Origin: an alpha proteobacterium HIMB5 | GTDB taxonomy: Bacteria; Pseudomonadota; Alphaproteobacteria; Pelagibacterales; Pelagibacteraceae | Assembly (NCBI GenBank): GCA_000299095.1 | Contig: CP003809.1 | Location: 1,112,001-1,176,000 of the forward strand | Reading direction: 5' to 3' | Length of the DNA: 64,000 nucleotides | In this document: one piece after another, positions 24,359 through 33,841 of the stretch | Numbering within the stretch: the stretch's first letter is position 1 | Layout: each line of letters begins with the position of its first letter | The notes under the pieces: model-generated | Database searches by the model: none | Seen by the model: only the letters and a program-made list of their open reading frames with translations | What the model was told of the DNA's origin: nothing | Position numbers and translations under genes: made by a program

Positions 24359-25186
24359 ATGAGTACAGAAAACATTATAAATGAAGCTTGGGAAAATAAA
24401 GATCAAGTTAATCAAAATTCAGATCAAAAATTAAAAGATACTATCAATCAAGTAATAGAAGATTTGGATAGTGGTAAATCAAGAGTTGCTGAAAAAATAA
24501 ATGGTGAATGGGTTACTCATCAACATCTTAAAAAAGCAATAATGTTGAGTTTTAGAATTCATGGTATGGAAACTTTAGATGGACCCTATTCTGCCTGGAG
24601 AGATAAAGCACATTTGTTGAGAGGGAAAACAGCTGGATGGACAAATGATGATTTTGAAAAAGCAGGTTTTAGAATAGTGCCAAACACAGCTATGAGAAAA
24701 GGTTCTTACGTTGCAAAAAATGTGGTTCTCATGCCAAGTTATATAAATATTGGAGCTTATATAGATGAAGGGACTATGATGGATACTTTTAGTCGTGCAG
24801 GGAGTTGCTGTCAGATTGGAAAAAATTGTCATATCTCAGCTGGAACTGGTATCGGTGGAGTTTTAGAGCCAGCACAAGCACTTCCAACTATTATTGAGGA
24901 TAATGTTTTTGTAGGTGCAATGTCAGAAGTTGTTGAAGGTGTTATTGTTGGTGAAGGATCAGTATTAAGTATGGGTATGTATATTGGTCAATCAACTAAA
25001 ATTGTGAATAGAAAAACAGGTGAGGTAACTCACGGAAAAATACCACCTTATTCAGTGGTTGTTCCAGGGTCATTACCAGATAAGAATAATCCTGCTGCAC
25101 CCTCTTTATATTGTGCAGTTATCATCAAACAAGTAGACGAAAAGACTAGATCGAAAACATCAGTAAACGATCTTTTAAGAGACTAA
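24359..25186 (+). CDS. dapD: 2,3,4,5-tetrahydropyridine-2,6-dicarboxylate N-succinyltransferase
   Basis: Succinylase branch of lysine and diaminopimelate synthesis. 275 residues. N-terminal helical domain, then a left-handed beta-helix of hexapeptide repeats (VLMPSYINIGAYIDEGTMMD near 122-141, and later NVFVGAMSEVVEGVIVG), with the conserved HISAGTGIGGVLEP segment. It is directly followed by dapE, the next-but-one enzyme of the pathway. Confidence 0.95.
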   Translation: MSTENIINEAWENKDQVNQNSDQKLKDTINQVIEDLDSGKSRVAEKINGEWVTHQHLKKAIMLSFRIHGMETLDGPYSAWRDKAHLLRGKTAGWTNDDFEKAGFRIVPNTAMRKGSYVAKNVVLMPSYINIGAYIDEGTMMDTFSRAGSCCQIGKNCHISAGTGIGGVLEPAQALPTIIEDNVFVGAMSEVVEGVIVGEGSVLSMGMYIGQSTKIVNRKTGEVTHGKIPPYSVVVPGSLPDKNNPAAPSLYCAVIIKQVDEKTRSKTSVNDLLRD

Positions 25187-25187
25187 A

Positions 25188-26342
25188 ATGCAAAAAATCA
25201 ATGAACTGCAGTTAGCCAAAGAGCTAATAAGATTTCCATCTATTACACCCGTCGATGCAGGCGTCATGGGTCATTTAGAAAAAAAATTAAAATCACTTGG
25301 TTTTAAAACTAAGATTTTAACTTTCTCTGAAAAAAATACAAAGCCGGTAAAAAATTTATACGCAAGACTTGGGAACAAAAATCCAAACCTTTGTTTTGCT
25401 GGTCATTTAGATGTGGTGCCGCCAGGAAATATTAAAGACTGGACAATTAATCCTTTTAAACCAGCGTTAAAAAAAGGACATTTAATTGGTAGAGGTGCAA
25501 ATGATATGAAGAGCTCAATTGCAGCGTTTATTTCTGCTGTCAGTAAATTTATCTCAAATAATAAATTTAATGGATCTATCAGCTTGTTAATTACGGGTGA
25601 TGAAGAAGGTATTGCAGTAAATGGTACAAAAAAAGTTGTTGATTATTTGAGAAAGAAAAAAGAAAAAATAAATTTTTGTATAGTTGGTGAACCTACTAAT
25701 CCAAATAAATTAGGAGAAATGATTAAAATTGGAAGACGTGGTAGCATGAATGGCAAACTTACTATTCATGGCATACAAGGTCATGTTGCTTATCCACATA
25801 GAGCAAAAAATCCTATTACTTCGTTAATAAAAATTTTAAATGAATTTAAAGATATTAAATTTGATAAAGGAACGAAAGATTTTCAACCTTCTAATTTAGA
25901 AATTACAAAAATGAATATAAATAATAATGCTGATAATGTAATTCCTGCGGCAGCATCAGCTACGTTTAATATCAGATTTAACAACAAACATTCATCTAGT
26001 TCTATTAAAAATAAATTAAATAAAATTATAAAAAAAATCGCTTCAAAAAATAAGGTGAAATTTGAAATAAATTATAGAGTTTCAGGTGAGGCTTTCTTGT
26101 CAAAACCAAATGCTACAACTTATATGATTAGAGATGTTGTAAAAAAAGTAACTAAAGTGAATCCAAAATTGTCTACTACTGGCGGAACATCAGATGCAAG
26201 ATTTATTAGAAAAATAAGTCCCTGTCTTGAATTTGGATTAGTAGGCAAAACAATGCATAAAGTAGACGAGGCAGTATCGATAAGCGACTTGAAAAGACTT
26301 ACAGAAATCTACCAAAAAATTCTTAAGAATTATTTCAATTGA
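25188..26342 (+). CDS. dapE: Succinyl-diaminopimelate desuccinylase
   Basis: M20-family zinc enzyme of 384 residues. Metal ligands are in GHLDVVPPG (H, D near 74-76) and ANDMKSSI (bridging D). The catalytic glutamate pair is in TGDEEG (about 142), and the later ligand in VGEPTNPNK. A dimerisation domain occupies about 180-295. The C-terminal GLVGKTMHKVDE gives the last histidine. It overlaps the downstream HDAC-like gene by 4 nt (TTGA). Confidence 0.93.
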   Translation: MQKINELQLAKELIRFPSITPVDAGVMGHLEKKLKSLGFKTKILTFSEKNTKPVKNLYARLGNKNPNLCFAGHLDVVPPGNIKDWTINPFKPALKKGHLIGRGANDMKSSIAAFISAVSKFISNNKFNGSISLLITGDEEGIAVNGTKKVVDYLRKKKEKINFCIVGEPTNPNKLGEMIKIGRRGSMNGKLTIHGIQGHVAYPHRAKNPITSLIKILNEFKDIKFDKGTKDFQPSNLEITKMNINNNADNVIPAAASATFNIRFNNKHSSSSIKNKLNKIIKKIASKNKVKFEINYRVSGEAFLSKPNATTYMIRDVVKKVTKVNPKLSTTGGTSDARFIRKISPCLEFGLVGKTMHKVDEAVSISDLKRLTEIYQKILKNYFN

Positions 26343-27268
26343 AAACAGGTTTAATAACTACTGATACTTATCAAAATCATAACACTGGGAGTGGCCATCC
26401 AGAAAAAGTAGATAGGGTCTCGGTAGTAATTGATAATTTCAAAAAGCTAAAAAATAAAAATTTAATTTGGGAAAAACCAAAAAAATTTGATTTAAATCTT
26501 TTAAAGACAACGCACACATCAAATTATATCGATTTTGTAAGCAATTCTTTTCCCTCTAATGGACTGGAATTCTTAGATGGAGACACAATTGTTTCACCTG
26601 GCAGCAAAGATGCAACGACTGATGCTGTGGGTTCTATAATTACAGCAATAGATGGTGTCATTGAAAAAAAATATAAGAATGCATTTTGTGCAGTAAGGCC
26701 ACCTGGTCATCATGCTGAAAAAGATAAAGCAATGGGCTTTTGTATTTATAATAATGTAGCTGTTGGTGCTACTTATTTGATTGAAAAGTTTAAATATAAA
26801 AAATTGGCAATAATTGATTTTGATGTTCATCATGGAAACGGAACTCAAGATATATTCTATGATAATGAAAAGGTTCTTTATATTTCAACCCATCAATTTC
26901 CATACTACCCTGGCTCTGGATCTGATAACGAAAAAGGGAAGCATAATAATGTGTTTAATTTACCTTTAGAGGCTGGCACGACATCTGAACAATATTTAAA
27001 TGCTTACGAATACGTTTTAAAGAAACTAAAAGAATTTAAACCTGAGTTTATTTTATTTTCAGCAGGGTTTGATGCTCATAAAAATGATCCTCTTGCACAA
27101 TTAAAGTTAGAAACAGAGGATTTTTACATAATCACTCAAAGAACATTACAACTTGCAAAAGAATATTGTAATGGGAAAGTAGTATCTATTTTAGAGGGTG
27201 GATATGACTTAAATGCATTAAGAGATAGCACCAAAAGACATGTGGATGCTCTTATAGAATTTAATTGA
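26339..27268 (+). CDS. Histone deacetylase/acetoin utilization-family hydrolase
   Basis: 309-residue class II HDAC-like protein. Catalytic features are complete: GHH at 123-125, the zinc-binding pair D162 and H164 in IDFDVHHGNG, and GFDAHKNDP giving the third ligand. Bacterial relatives remove acetyl groups from polyamines or proteins. It starts with TTG overlapping the dapE stop, so it is co-translated with lysine synthesis genes, and it is followed 33 nt later by a SET-domain gene. The physiological substrate is unknown. Confidence 0.88.
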   Translation: MKTGLITTDTYQNHNTGSGHPEKVDRVSVVIDNFKKLKNKNLIWEKPKKFDLNLLKTTHTSNYIDFVSNSFPSNGLEFLDGDTIVSPGSKDATTDAVGSIITAIDGVIEKKYKNAFCAVRPPGHHAEKDKAMGFCIYNNVAVGATYLIEKFKYKKLAIIDFDVHHGNGTQDIFYDNEKVLYISTHQFPYYPGSGSDNEKGKHNNVFNLPLEAGTTSEQYLNAYEYVLKKLKEFKPEFILFSAGFDAHKNDPLAQLKLETEDFYIITQRTLQLAKEYCNGKVVSILEGGYDLNALRDSTKRHVDALIEFN

Positions 27269-27301
27269 TAATTTTTTTTTTCATAATAAAGAGGTCACTT
27301 A

Positions 27302-27799
27302 ATGAAGTTATATAGAATTCATAAATCAAATATTGATAAAAAAGGAAGAGGTCTTTATGCCACCAAAGATATAAAGGCTGGAACTAAAATTATTGATTAT
27401 GTGGGAAAACTAATTACAAAAAAACAAACTGAAGAGTCTGATAAATACGATAATAGCAAACCAATTTACTTATTTACCATAAACAAAAAATACGACTTAG
27501 ATGGTGATTTTCCATGGAACACTGCAGGATTAATTAATCATTCTTGTGATAATAATTGTGACTATGATGGTAAAGGACTGAAGATTTGGGTTAAAGCAAT
27601 TAGAGACATAAAAAAAGGAGAAGAATTTACATGCGATTATGGTTTTGGTTTTGATGAGAATTACAAACAATTCCCCTGCAAATGTAAATCAAAAAACTGT
27701 TGTGGTTACATTGTAAGAGCTGAATCTAGATGGCGAATAAATAAAAAATTTGCAATGAGTAACAAAAAAAAATTAATAAAAAACTCTCTCCAAAAATAA
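27302..27799 (+). CDS. SET-domain protein (putative lysine methyltransferase)
   Basis: 165 residues. The N-terminal GRGLYATKDIKAG is the SET-N signature, NHSC (79-82) forms the cofactor pocket, and CDYGF (111-115) supplies the catalytic tyrosine. A post-SET zinc-like cluster follows (C126, C128, C133, C134), then a basic tail. The protein is compact with no other domain. Ribosome site AGAGG lies 8 nt before ATG. It converges on truA with a 27-nt overlap. The target protein is unknown. Confidence 0.85.
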   Translation: MKLYRIHKSNIDKKGRGLYATKDIKAGTKIIDYVGKLITKKQTEESDKYDNSKPIYLFTINKKYDLDGDFPWNTAGLINHSCDNNCDYDGKGLKIWVKAIRDIKKGEEFTCDYGFGFDENYKQFPCKCKSKNCCGYIVRAESRWRINKKFAMSNKKKLIKNSLQK

Positions 27800-28513
27800 T
27801 CCTTCAGCAGGTGCTGGTGGTGCACAAAGCTTCCTATTTTTTGACTTTATAACTTTTGTAAATTGGCTGACTGTCCATTTTTTTTCACCTAAGTATTTCA
27901 AGCAACCAACCATTGATCTGACTTGTTGTTGTAAAAATGATTGAGATTGAAATTTTATGATAATTTTGTTGTTCTTACTTGAAACTGTTGCTTTCTCCAT
28001 TGTTCTAATTGGGCTTTTGGCATTACAACTTGAGGCTCTAAAAGTTGAAAAATCTTTTTTCCCTAAAAGTTTTTGTGCGCCCTTTTTCATTAATTGAATA
28101 TCTAAGTCTTTTCTCACATGCCACGATCTTCTCTTTTCAATAACTGGCATACTGGTTCGATTTATTATTACATATTTATAAAGTCTTTTTTTTGCTGAAA
28201 ATCTTGCATGAAAATTTGAATTTTTTTTAATCAATTTTAATAAAGAGACCTGATAAGGATTAATAAAAAAATTTAATGAATTGAAAAATTTCTTTATATC
28301 CTTGATTTCATTTGAAGTATCAAAATGGGCTGATTGTTGAATTGCGTGCACTCCAGCATCTGTACGTCCTGAACCGTAAACTTTTATTTTTTCTTTAAGA
28401 ATTTTTGATATTTCTTGCTGCAGTAATCCTTGAACAGTAATTCCTTTTTTTTGAACTTGCCATCCTTTAAAATTGGTACCAACATATTCAATTAGAATTT
28501 GATATCTAATCAT
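27773..28513 (-). CDS. truA: tRNA pseudouridine synthase A
   Basis: Modifies uridines 38-40 in the anticodon stem of many tRNAs. 246 residues. The catalytic aspartate is D52 in GSGRTDAGVHA. The N-terminal YVGTNFKGWQVQ and the C-terminal FLQQQVRSMVGCLKYLG region match the family. It overlaps fmt by 8 nt upstream and the SET-domain gene by 27 nt at its 3' end. Confidence 0.93.
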   Translation of the reverse strand: MIRYQILIEYVGTNFKGWQVQKKGITVQGLLQQEISKILKEKIKVYGSGRTDAGVHAIQQSAHFDTSNEIKDIKKFFNSLNFFINPYQVSLLKLIKKNSNFHARFSAKKRLYKYVIINRTSMPVIEKRRSWHVRKDLDIQLMKKGAQKLLGKKDFSTFRASSCNAKSPIRTMEKATVSSKNNKIIIKFQSQSFLQQQVRSMVGCLKYLGEKKWTVSQFTKVIKSKNRKLCAPPAPAEGLFLERVFY

Positions 28514-29435
28514 TGGGTAAAATCATACCCTTTTTAATCCTTGAACCTAACATAAACTCATTAATTGACTGAACTCTTTTACCCTGTCTTTGTATTTCAA
28601 GAATTTTGAGCGATTTATTATCTCCACAAATTATTTCTAATTCATCTGAAGTAACTTCTCCTACTTTGCCAACTGCATTTCCAATTTTTGATTTTAAAAT
28701 TTTATATCTCTCTCCAGCAAAATTAAACCATGCTCCTGGCACAGGATACAATCCATTTACTTTACCTAGTATTTGCTCAGCTTTTTCATTCCAATTTATT
28801 CTTCCCTCAGATTTATCAATTTTTGGTGCATAAGTTGCTTTTGAGTGATCTTGTTCTACAAAGTTAGCCTTATCATCTAGAATATTGTCAATTTCATCTA
28901 AGATTTTCTCTGCAGCTAATAAAGATAGTTTCTCAGAAATTTCTTCCGCATTTTCTTCACCTATTTCTAATTTATATCGATTTGAAACAGCACCAGAATC
29001 TAATTCCTCATTTATTTTCATCATACTAATTCCTGTCTCTTTATCTAAATTCATTATTGATCGTTGAATTGGTGCTGCACCTCTCCACTTAGGAAGTAAG
29101 GATGCATGAATATTAATAAAACCTTTTTTTGTAAGACTTAAGATATTTTTTGGAATAATTTGACCATAAGCAACTACAACTGCAAGGTCAGCTTCATGAT
29201 TTTTAATAAATTCATATTCCTCTTGATTGTCTTTCAATGTTTCTGGTGCTCTAAATTCAATATTTAATGTTTCAGATATTCCTTGAACAGGAGATTTATT
29301 TACTTTTTGTCCTCTTTTTGATCTTTGTGGTGGTTGAGTATAGACACAAGTTACTGGATAACCATTTTGATAAAGGGATTTCAAAATTGGCACAGAGAAC
29401 ATTGGTGTGCCCATAAAAATAATTTTTTTAGACAT
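28506..29435 (-). CDS. fmt: Methionyl-tRNA formyltransferase
   Basis: 309 residues that formylate initiator Met-tRNA. FMGTPMFSVPIL (about 6-17) opens the formyltransferase domain, and INIHASLLPKWRGAAPIQRS holds the catalytic Asn/His. KATYAPKIDKSEGRINW begins the C-terminal tRNA-binding domain. It sits 3 nt after def and overlaps truA by 8 nt, the usual def-fmt-truA unit. Confidence 0.95.
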   Translation of the reverse strand: MSKKIIFMGTPMFSVPILKSLYQNGYPVTCVYTQPPQRSKRGQKVNKSPVQGISETLNIEFRAPETLKDNQEEYEFIKNHEADLAVVVAYGQIIPKNILSLTKKGFINIHASLLPKWRGAAPIQRSIMNLDKETGISMMKINEELDSGAVSNRYKLEIGEENAEEISEKLSLLAAEKILDEIDNILDDKANFVEQDHSKATYAPKIDKSEGRINWNEKAEQILGKVNGLYPVPGAWFNFAGERYKILKSKIGNAVGKVGEVTSDELEIICGDNKSLKILEIQRQGKRVQSINEFMLGSRIKKGMILPND

Positions 29436-29438
29436 TAA

Positions 29439-29957
29439 TTATAATACTGCTGAATTTGATTTTAACTTAGAAAGTTTTTTTAAAATCATTGATTTTTTTA
29501 ATTTTGATAAATGGTCAATAAATAAAATACCTTCAAGATGGTCCATTTCATGTTGAATACAAGTTGCAAATAATCCCTCAGCACTTATTGTTTGTTTATT
29601 TCCATTATAATTTAAAAATTCGATATCACATTTACTTGGTCTATCAATTTCAGCAAACTGATTAGGTACTGACAAACATCCTTCTTCATAAGTAGATTTT
29701 ACAGGATTTTTATTTTTAATAACTGGGTTAACAAAATACATAGGTTCTTTTTTATTTTCATCTTTACTAAGATCCATAACTATAATTCTTTTTGGTATTC
29801 CAACTTGTATTGCTGCTAAACCAATTCCGTTTGCTGAATACATGGTTTCTAACATATCATCCATTAACAACTGTTCTTCTTTACCCACACTTTCTACAGG
29901 TTGAGATATCTGTCTTAAAATTTTATTTGGTTCTGTCAAAATAGTTCTTACAGTCAT
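29439..29957 (-). CDS. def: Peptide deformylase
   Basis: Removes the formyl group from new proteins. 172 residues. All three motifs are present: GIGLAAIQVG (44-53), EGCLSVP with metal ligand C94, and QHEMDH with H136, E137 and H140. Full-length type I enzyme. It follows the 592-residue periplasmic protein gene after 21 nt and precedes fmt by 3 nt. Confidence 0.95.
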   Translation of the reverse strand: MTVRTILTEPNKILRQISQPVESVGKEEQLLMDDMLETMYSANGIGLAAIQVGIPKRIIVMDLSKDENKKEPMYFVNPVIKNKNPVKSTYEEGCLSVPNQFAEIDRPSKCDIEFLNYNGNKQTISAEGLFATCIQHEMDHLEGILFIDHLSKLKKSMILKKLSKLKSNSAVL

Positions 29958-29978
29958 GATTTTATTTTAATCTAATTT

Positions 29979-31757
29979 TTAGACTTTTAAAGGTAGAACT
30001 TTTAAAAGTATTCTGTTTCTTATTGGGTCAATATCTAATTTATTCAAAGTACTGATTATAAAGTAAATTGTATCATCATCTATTTCTTCAATATTGTCTT
30101 GACCAATAACTTGTGCAATTCTCAACAAAGCTCCCCCTATATCTTCTTTAATTATCATATTTTGAATATCGGTTGGTATTTCTTTATCATCATCAATTTT
30201 ATAAAGATCATCATATTTTTCAGAAACTTTGATGCCGTCAGACTTTAAAGTCTCTAAAAAAATTATATCTTTTTTTGAAATAAAATATTTTTTATTCTTT
30301 TTTATTTTTTTTAAAAAGTTTTCTACTTCTTTTTCAATTTCCTTTAATTTGTATCCATTATCAAAGTAATTAATTAATTTTGATTGATGTAATATTTTAT
30401 TATTAAATTTTATTTCAGAGTTTTCACTTGCTACTGTTTTATTTGTATTAGTAATATAAAATGTAGTAAAATTAGATGGCACATCATCTATTTCAATATT
30501 TGTTAAAAATTTATCTAACTCACTGTCAAAAGCATTTCCAATGTTTTCCTCAAGGAAAGAATCTTTAAGGATTTTCATTAATTCTAGTTTTTTTGGAATA
30601 TCTGTTGTGAGTAAAAGTCCTTGATATACAAGAGCTCTACCTTCAGATTTTGGAAGCAACTTATATGAATCTTTTATTGTGAGTAATTGGTTTATATTAA
30701 ACTGAAATTTTTTATAGATTTCATACAACTCTTTTTCTGAATAATTTTGATCATGTGTTGCATTTTCAATAACCGATATTTTTTCGAGATCCGAAATATC
30801 TATTTGATCTGCTTTAAATAATAGATTTGAAGAAGATAAATAACTCCAAATTATTTTTGAAGTATTTTGATTTGGCTCAAATGTAAAATTGGGATTAGTT
30901 CTATGCGCTAAGTGAAAATCTAATATAGAATTTTCTGAAATTTCTTCTGGCATTTCTTCTGTTAAGCCTAATAAATGATTTATTTTTTTTTCAAAATATT
31001 CATCTTCAAATCCTAATTCTTTTCTTAAATCATAAATTAATTGTGCTTGTTCTTTTTGATCAGAATTTATCAAACAATATAATTTAAACTTAAATAAATA
31101 TTCATCTTCAGGTGAAGTTTTTGATTTTTCAAAAATTTGACAAGCTTTTTCAAGATTTGATTTAGATAAGTGCTCATTTATTAAATAATTAACTAGTTTT
31201 GGACTCTCATTTAATAATTCATTACTTATTAAGTATTCCTCAATTAAATCCAAATTTGAATTTTTAATTAACCAATTTGATTTAATATTTGAAAACTCCT
31301 CAAAAGATATATCTTTACTTGGATAATTTGCATTAGTTAATAATGAAATTTCAATTATTTTGTTTGCATCTTTTGATAAATCTATTTTATCTAAACTTGC
31401 AAATATACTCTTTAATTCATTTCCATTCGAATTACGCCACATCTGTATACTCAAACCATTTTCGGAAGGATCATACAATCCAAGTATTTTTACATTTTTA
31501 GATTCGAGTTTTTGATCTAATAATATTTCGCTTTCAATTTTTAAGTCTTCTGTGTCAATTGTTTGTTGCTCAATAATTTCCTCTTTAGGTTCTGTTGTTT
31601 CAACTTTCTCTTCTATAATTACTTGTTCATCAGTTTTAGATTTATCTATATTCCAGATATCAACAGGCTCATCTTCTGCATATGAATTAAATGAAAATAG
31701 AAAAAATAATATTAAAAAAATACTATTTTTTTTATTTAACAATTTTGAAATTTTCAT
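29979..31757 (-). CDS. Large hypothetical periplasmic protein, 592 aa
   Basis: Signal peptide (KKNSIFLILFFLFSFNSYA) with cleavage predicted at the alanine near residue 27. It is followed by a glutamate/aspartate-rich linker (EPVDIWNIDKSKTDEQVIIEE) and a long helical region without visible repeats. The phrase LYDPSENGLSIQMWRNS near 93-110 resembles a conserved stretch in alphaproteobacterial proteins annotated as antifreeze-glycopeptide polyprotein; that is a recollection, not a search. It lies after a 60-residue membrane-anchored protein gene with a 26-nt overlap, and before def. Function unknown. Confidence 0.6.
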   Translation of the reverse strand: MKISKLLNKKNSIFLILFFLFSFNSYAEDEPVDIWNIDKSKTDEQVIIEEKVETTEPKEEIIEQQTIDTEDLKIESEILLDQKLESKNVKILGLYDPSENGLSIQMWRNSNGNELKSIFASLDKIDLSKDANKIIEISLLTNANYPSKDISFEEFSNIKSNWLIKNSNLDLIEEYLISNELLNESPKLVNYLINEHLSKSNLEKACQIFEKSKTSPEDEYLFKFKLYCLINSDQKEQAQLIYDLRKELGFEDEYFEKKINHLLGLTEEMPEEISENSILDFHLAHRTNPNFTFEPNQNTSKIIWSYLSSSNLLFKADQIDISDLEKISVIENATHDQNYSEKELYEIYKKFQFNINQLLTIKDSYKLLPKSEGRALVYQGLLLTTDIPKKLELMKILKDSFLEENIGNAFDSELDKFLTNIEIDDVPSNFTTFYITNTNKTVASENSEIKFNNKILHQSKLINYFDNGYKLKEIEKEVENFLKKIKKNKKYFISKKDIIFLETLKSDGIKVSEKYDDLYKIDDDKEIPTDIQNMIIKEDIGGALLRIAQVIGQDNIEEIDDDTIYFIISTLNKLDIDPIRNRILLKVLPLKV

Positions 31758-31914
31758 TAGGAATTATTTTCTCAATAGTTTTCTTCGGTGAGGGAAAGTC
31801 AACTTTATTTAGAAAAAAAACAACACCAAAAAAAATTAGTACAACAATTACTAATTTTATCGATAGACTAATTAAATTAAAATTTGATGATCTTGTTTTT
31901 TTCTGAAATTGCAT
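31732..31914 (-). CDS. Small single-pass membrane protein, 60 aa
   Basis: One hydrophobic helix at about residues 14-37 (LISLSIKLVIVVLIFFGVVFFL), with a basic cytoplasmic N-terminus (MQFQKKTRSSNF) and a lysine/proline-containing C-terminus (FPSPKKTIEKIIPNENFKIVK). It overlaps the start of the 592-residue periplasmic gene by 26 nt, so the pair probably forms one operon. The divergent aroK starts 60 nt away, so 31915-31974 holds promoters for both. Confidence 0.65.
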   Translation of the reverse strand: MQFQKKTRSSNFNLISLSIKLVIVVLIFFGVVFFLNKVDFPSPKKTIEKIIPNENFKIVK

Positions 31915-31974
31915 ATAATCTATGAATTATTTTCAAATTAAGACATATTTGTGTTTTTTCAATAAATAAACTTA

Positions 31975-32487
31975 ATGAAATCTTTTAAAAATATAGTTTT
32001 TTTAGGCATGATGGGCTCTGGTAAGACCACAGTTGGAAAGATGATTTCTAAAAGGTTGAATATTGATTTCTTTGATGTTGATCAAGAAATAGAAAATAAA
32101 ACAAAACAGTCAATTAAAGATATTTTTGAAAAAAAGGGAGAAATTTTTTTTAGAAAATTAGAAGAGAAAGAAACTTTGGCAATTTTAAGAAAAAACCAGG
32201 GAGTTATTTCACTAGGAGGAGGTGCTTTTTTAAATAGGAATATACAAAAAGAAGTTTTAGAAAATCATCTATCTGTTTGGTTAAAATGGGATGATATAAC
32301 TCTAATTAAAAGGATCAAAAATAGCAAGAAAAGACCAGTTGTTACAAAACTTAATAAAGATGAGTTAAAAAAGCTTATTAAAGAAAGATCACAAACTTAT
32401 TCAAAATCACACTTAAAAATAAAATGTGATAATTTAAGTAAACAAGAAATTGTAAATAAAATAATTAAATTAAATGAAAAATTATAA
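31975..32487 (+). CDS. aroK: Shikimate kinase
   Basis: 170 residues. Walker A GMMGSGKTT (about 11-19), DVDQEIE, GGGAF with the shikimate-binding region, and RPVVTK. It phosphorylates shikimate in aromatic amino acid synthesis. It overlaps aroB by 14 nt, forming the aroK-aroB pair common in proteobacteria, transcribed away from the 60-residue membrane gene. Confidence 0.95.
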   Translation: MKSFKNIVFLGMMGSGKTTVGKMISKRLNIDFFDVDQEIENKTKQSIKDIFEKKGEIFFRKLEEKETLAILRKNQGVISLGGGAFLNRNIQKEVLENHLSVWLKWDDITLIKRIKNSKKRPVVTKLNKDELKKLIKERSQTYSKSHLKIKCDNLSKQEIVNKIIKLNEKL

Positions 32488-33577
32488 ATTAATAGTAAAT
32501 ACCTCATCAAAAAAATATCCTATTATAATTGGAGATAAAATTGCTGAAAATCTAAATCGTATTTTCAAACTAAATAAAATTCATTTTAATAAATGTCTAT
32601 TTTTATTAGATAATAATTTAGATAAAAGTAAAATTAAAAAAATCATATATCCATTTAAAAAAAAATCGAAATTAATTTTTTTTAATTCAACTGAAAAAAA
32701 TAAAAATCTTAAATCGATATTTAATATTCTAGAGATTTTGCAAAAAGAAGATTTTAATAGAAATGATTGTCTTATAGCTGTAGGAGGGGGCATAACAGGT
32801 GATACAGGTGGTTTTGCTGCAAGCTTATTTAAGAGAGGATTAAAATTTATTAATATTCCAACAACTTTACTTGCACAAGTTGACTCTTCAGTTGGAGGAA
32901 AAACAGGTGTGAATACAATTTACGGTAAAAATTTAATTGGTAGTTTTTATCAACCTGAAATAGTTATCAGTGATACTAGCTTTTTAAGATTATTACCTAA
33001 AAGAGAGATAACTTGTGGTTATGGCGAAATATTAAAACATTCAATTATTAAAGATAGAAAATTTTTTAATTTTTTAGATAAAAATGTTGTCAATATTTTA
33101 AACTTAAAGTCTCCCTATATAGAAAAATCAATTTTAAAAAGTTGTAAAATAAAGCAAAAAATTGTTCAGCTAGATGAAAAAGAAAGTGGAATTAGAAAAG
33201 TTTTAAACTTTGGTCACACCTTTGCACATGCATATGAGGCTGGGTTAGACTACTCAAAAAAATTAAATCATGGAGAAGCTGTTCTATTAGGTATGATATC
33301 TGCAATTAATTTTAGTAAAAACAACAATATCATAAAAAATAAAGATTTTAATCAAATTATTAATCATTATCAAAAAGCTAACTTACCAAATAATTTAAAA
33401 AAATATTTTTCAAAAAAAGATATTAATAAACTTATTAGATTTATGAAAAATGATAAAAAAAATATATCTAATGATATAAATTTAATACTTCTTAAGTATA
33501 TCGGTAAAGTAAATTATAAAAATAAATTTAATACTTCAAAATTAAAGCAATTCTTTTTAAACTTTTTAGATAATTAA
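32474..33577 (+). CDS. aroB: 3-dehydroquinate synthase
   Basis: 367 residues. NAD-binding GGGITGDTGGFAASLFKRG (about 99-117), IPTTLLAQVDSSVGGKTGVN, NFGHTFAHAYE (zinc ligand), and NHGEAVLLGM. It converts DAHP to dehydroquinate. It overlaps aroK at its 5' end and converges on bolA with a 12-nt overlap. Confidence 0.95.
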   Translation: MKNYKLIVNTSSKKYPIIIGDKIAENLNRIFKLNKIHFNKCLFLLDNNLDKSKIKKIIYPFKKKSKLIFFNSTEKNKNLKSIFNILEILQKEDFNRNDCLIAVGGGITGDTGGFAASLFKRGLKFINIPTTLLAQVDSSVGGKTGVNTIYGKNLIGSFYQPEIVISDTSFLRLLPKREITCGYGEILKHSIIKDRKFFNFLDKNVVNILNLKSPYIEKSILKSCKIKQKIVQLDEKESGIRKVLNFGHTFAHAYEAGLDYSKKLNHGEAVLLGMISAINFSKNNNIIKNKDFNQIINHYQKANLPNNLKKYFSKKDINKLIRFMKNDKKNISNDINLILLKYIGKVNYKNKFNTSKLKQFFLNFLDN

Positions 33578-33826
33578 TATTTGAAGAGAATGAATAAATT
33601 GCTTCATCTCTTCATCTAAAATTTTATAAATTTTTTTATTGCTTTCAATTTTTGAATTGTTCTTTAATTCATCAGACTTAATTGTAAGTTTTATATGAAA
33701 TCTTGAACCATCATTGCCTTTGTGATTTTTATGTAAAAAGCTTTTATCTTCAATTTTCAAATCTTCACAGACTATATTTTTCGAAATTTTTTCTTTTATG
33801 ATTGAAATTAAATTATTTATCTCCAT
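33566..33826 (-). CDS. BolA-family protein
   Basis: 86 residues. The BolA fold region contains HKNHKGNDGSRFHIKLTIKS (about 32-51), with the conserved histidine and the S-x-F-H-I strand, and the C-terminal helix EEMKQFIHSLQILII. BolA proteins work with monothiol glutaredoxins in iron-sulfur handling. It is divergent from the J-domain gene (15 nt between starts) and converges on aroB. Confidence 0.8.
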   Translation of the reverse strand: MEINNLISIIKEKISKNIVCEDLKIEDKSFLHKNHKGNDGSRFHIKLTIKSDELKNNSKIESNKKIYKILDEEMKQFIHSLQILII

Positions 33827-33841
33827 AACTTTATTTATAAC

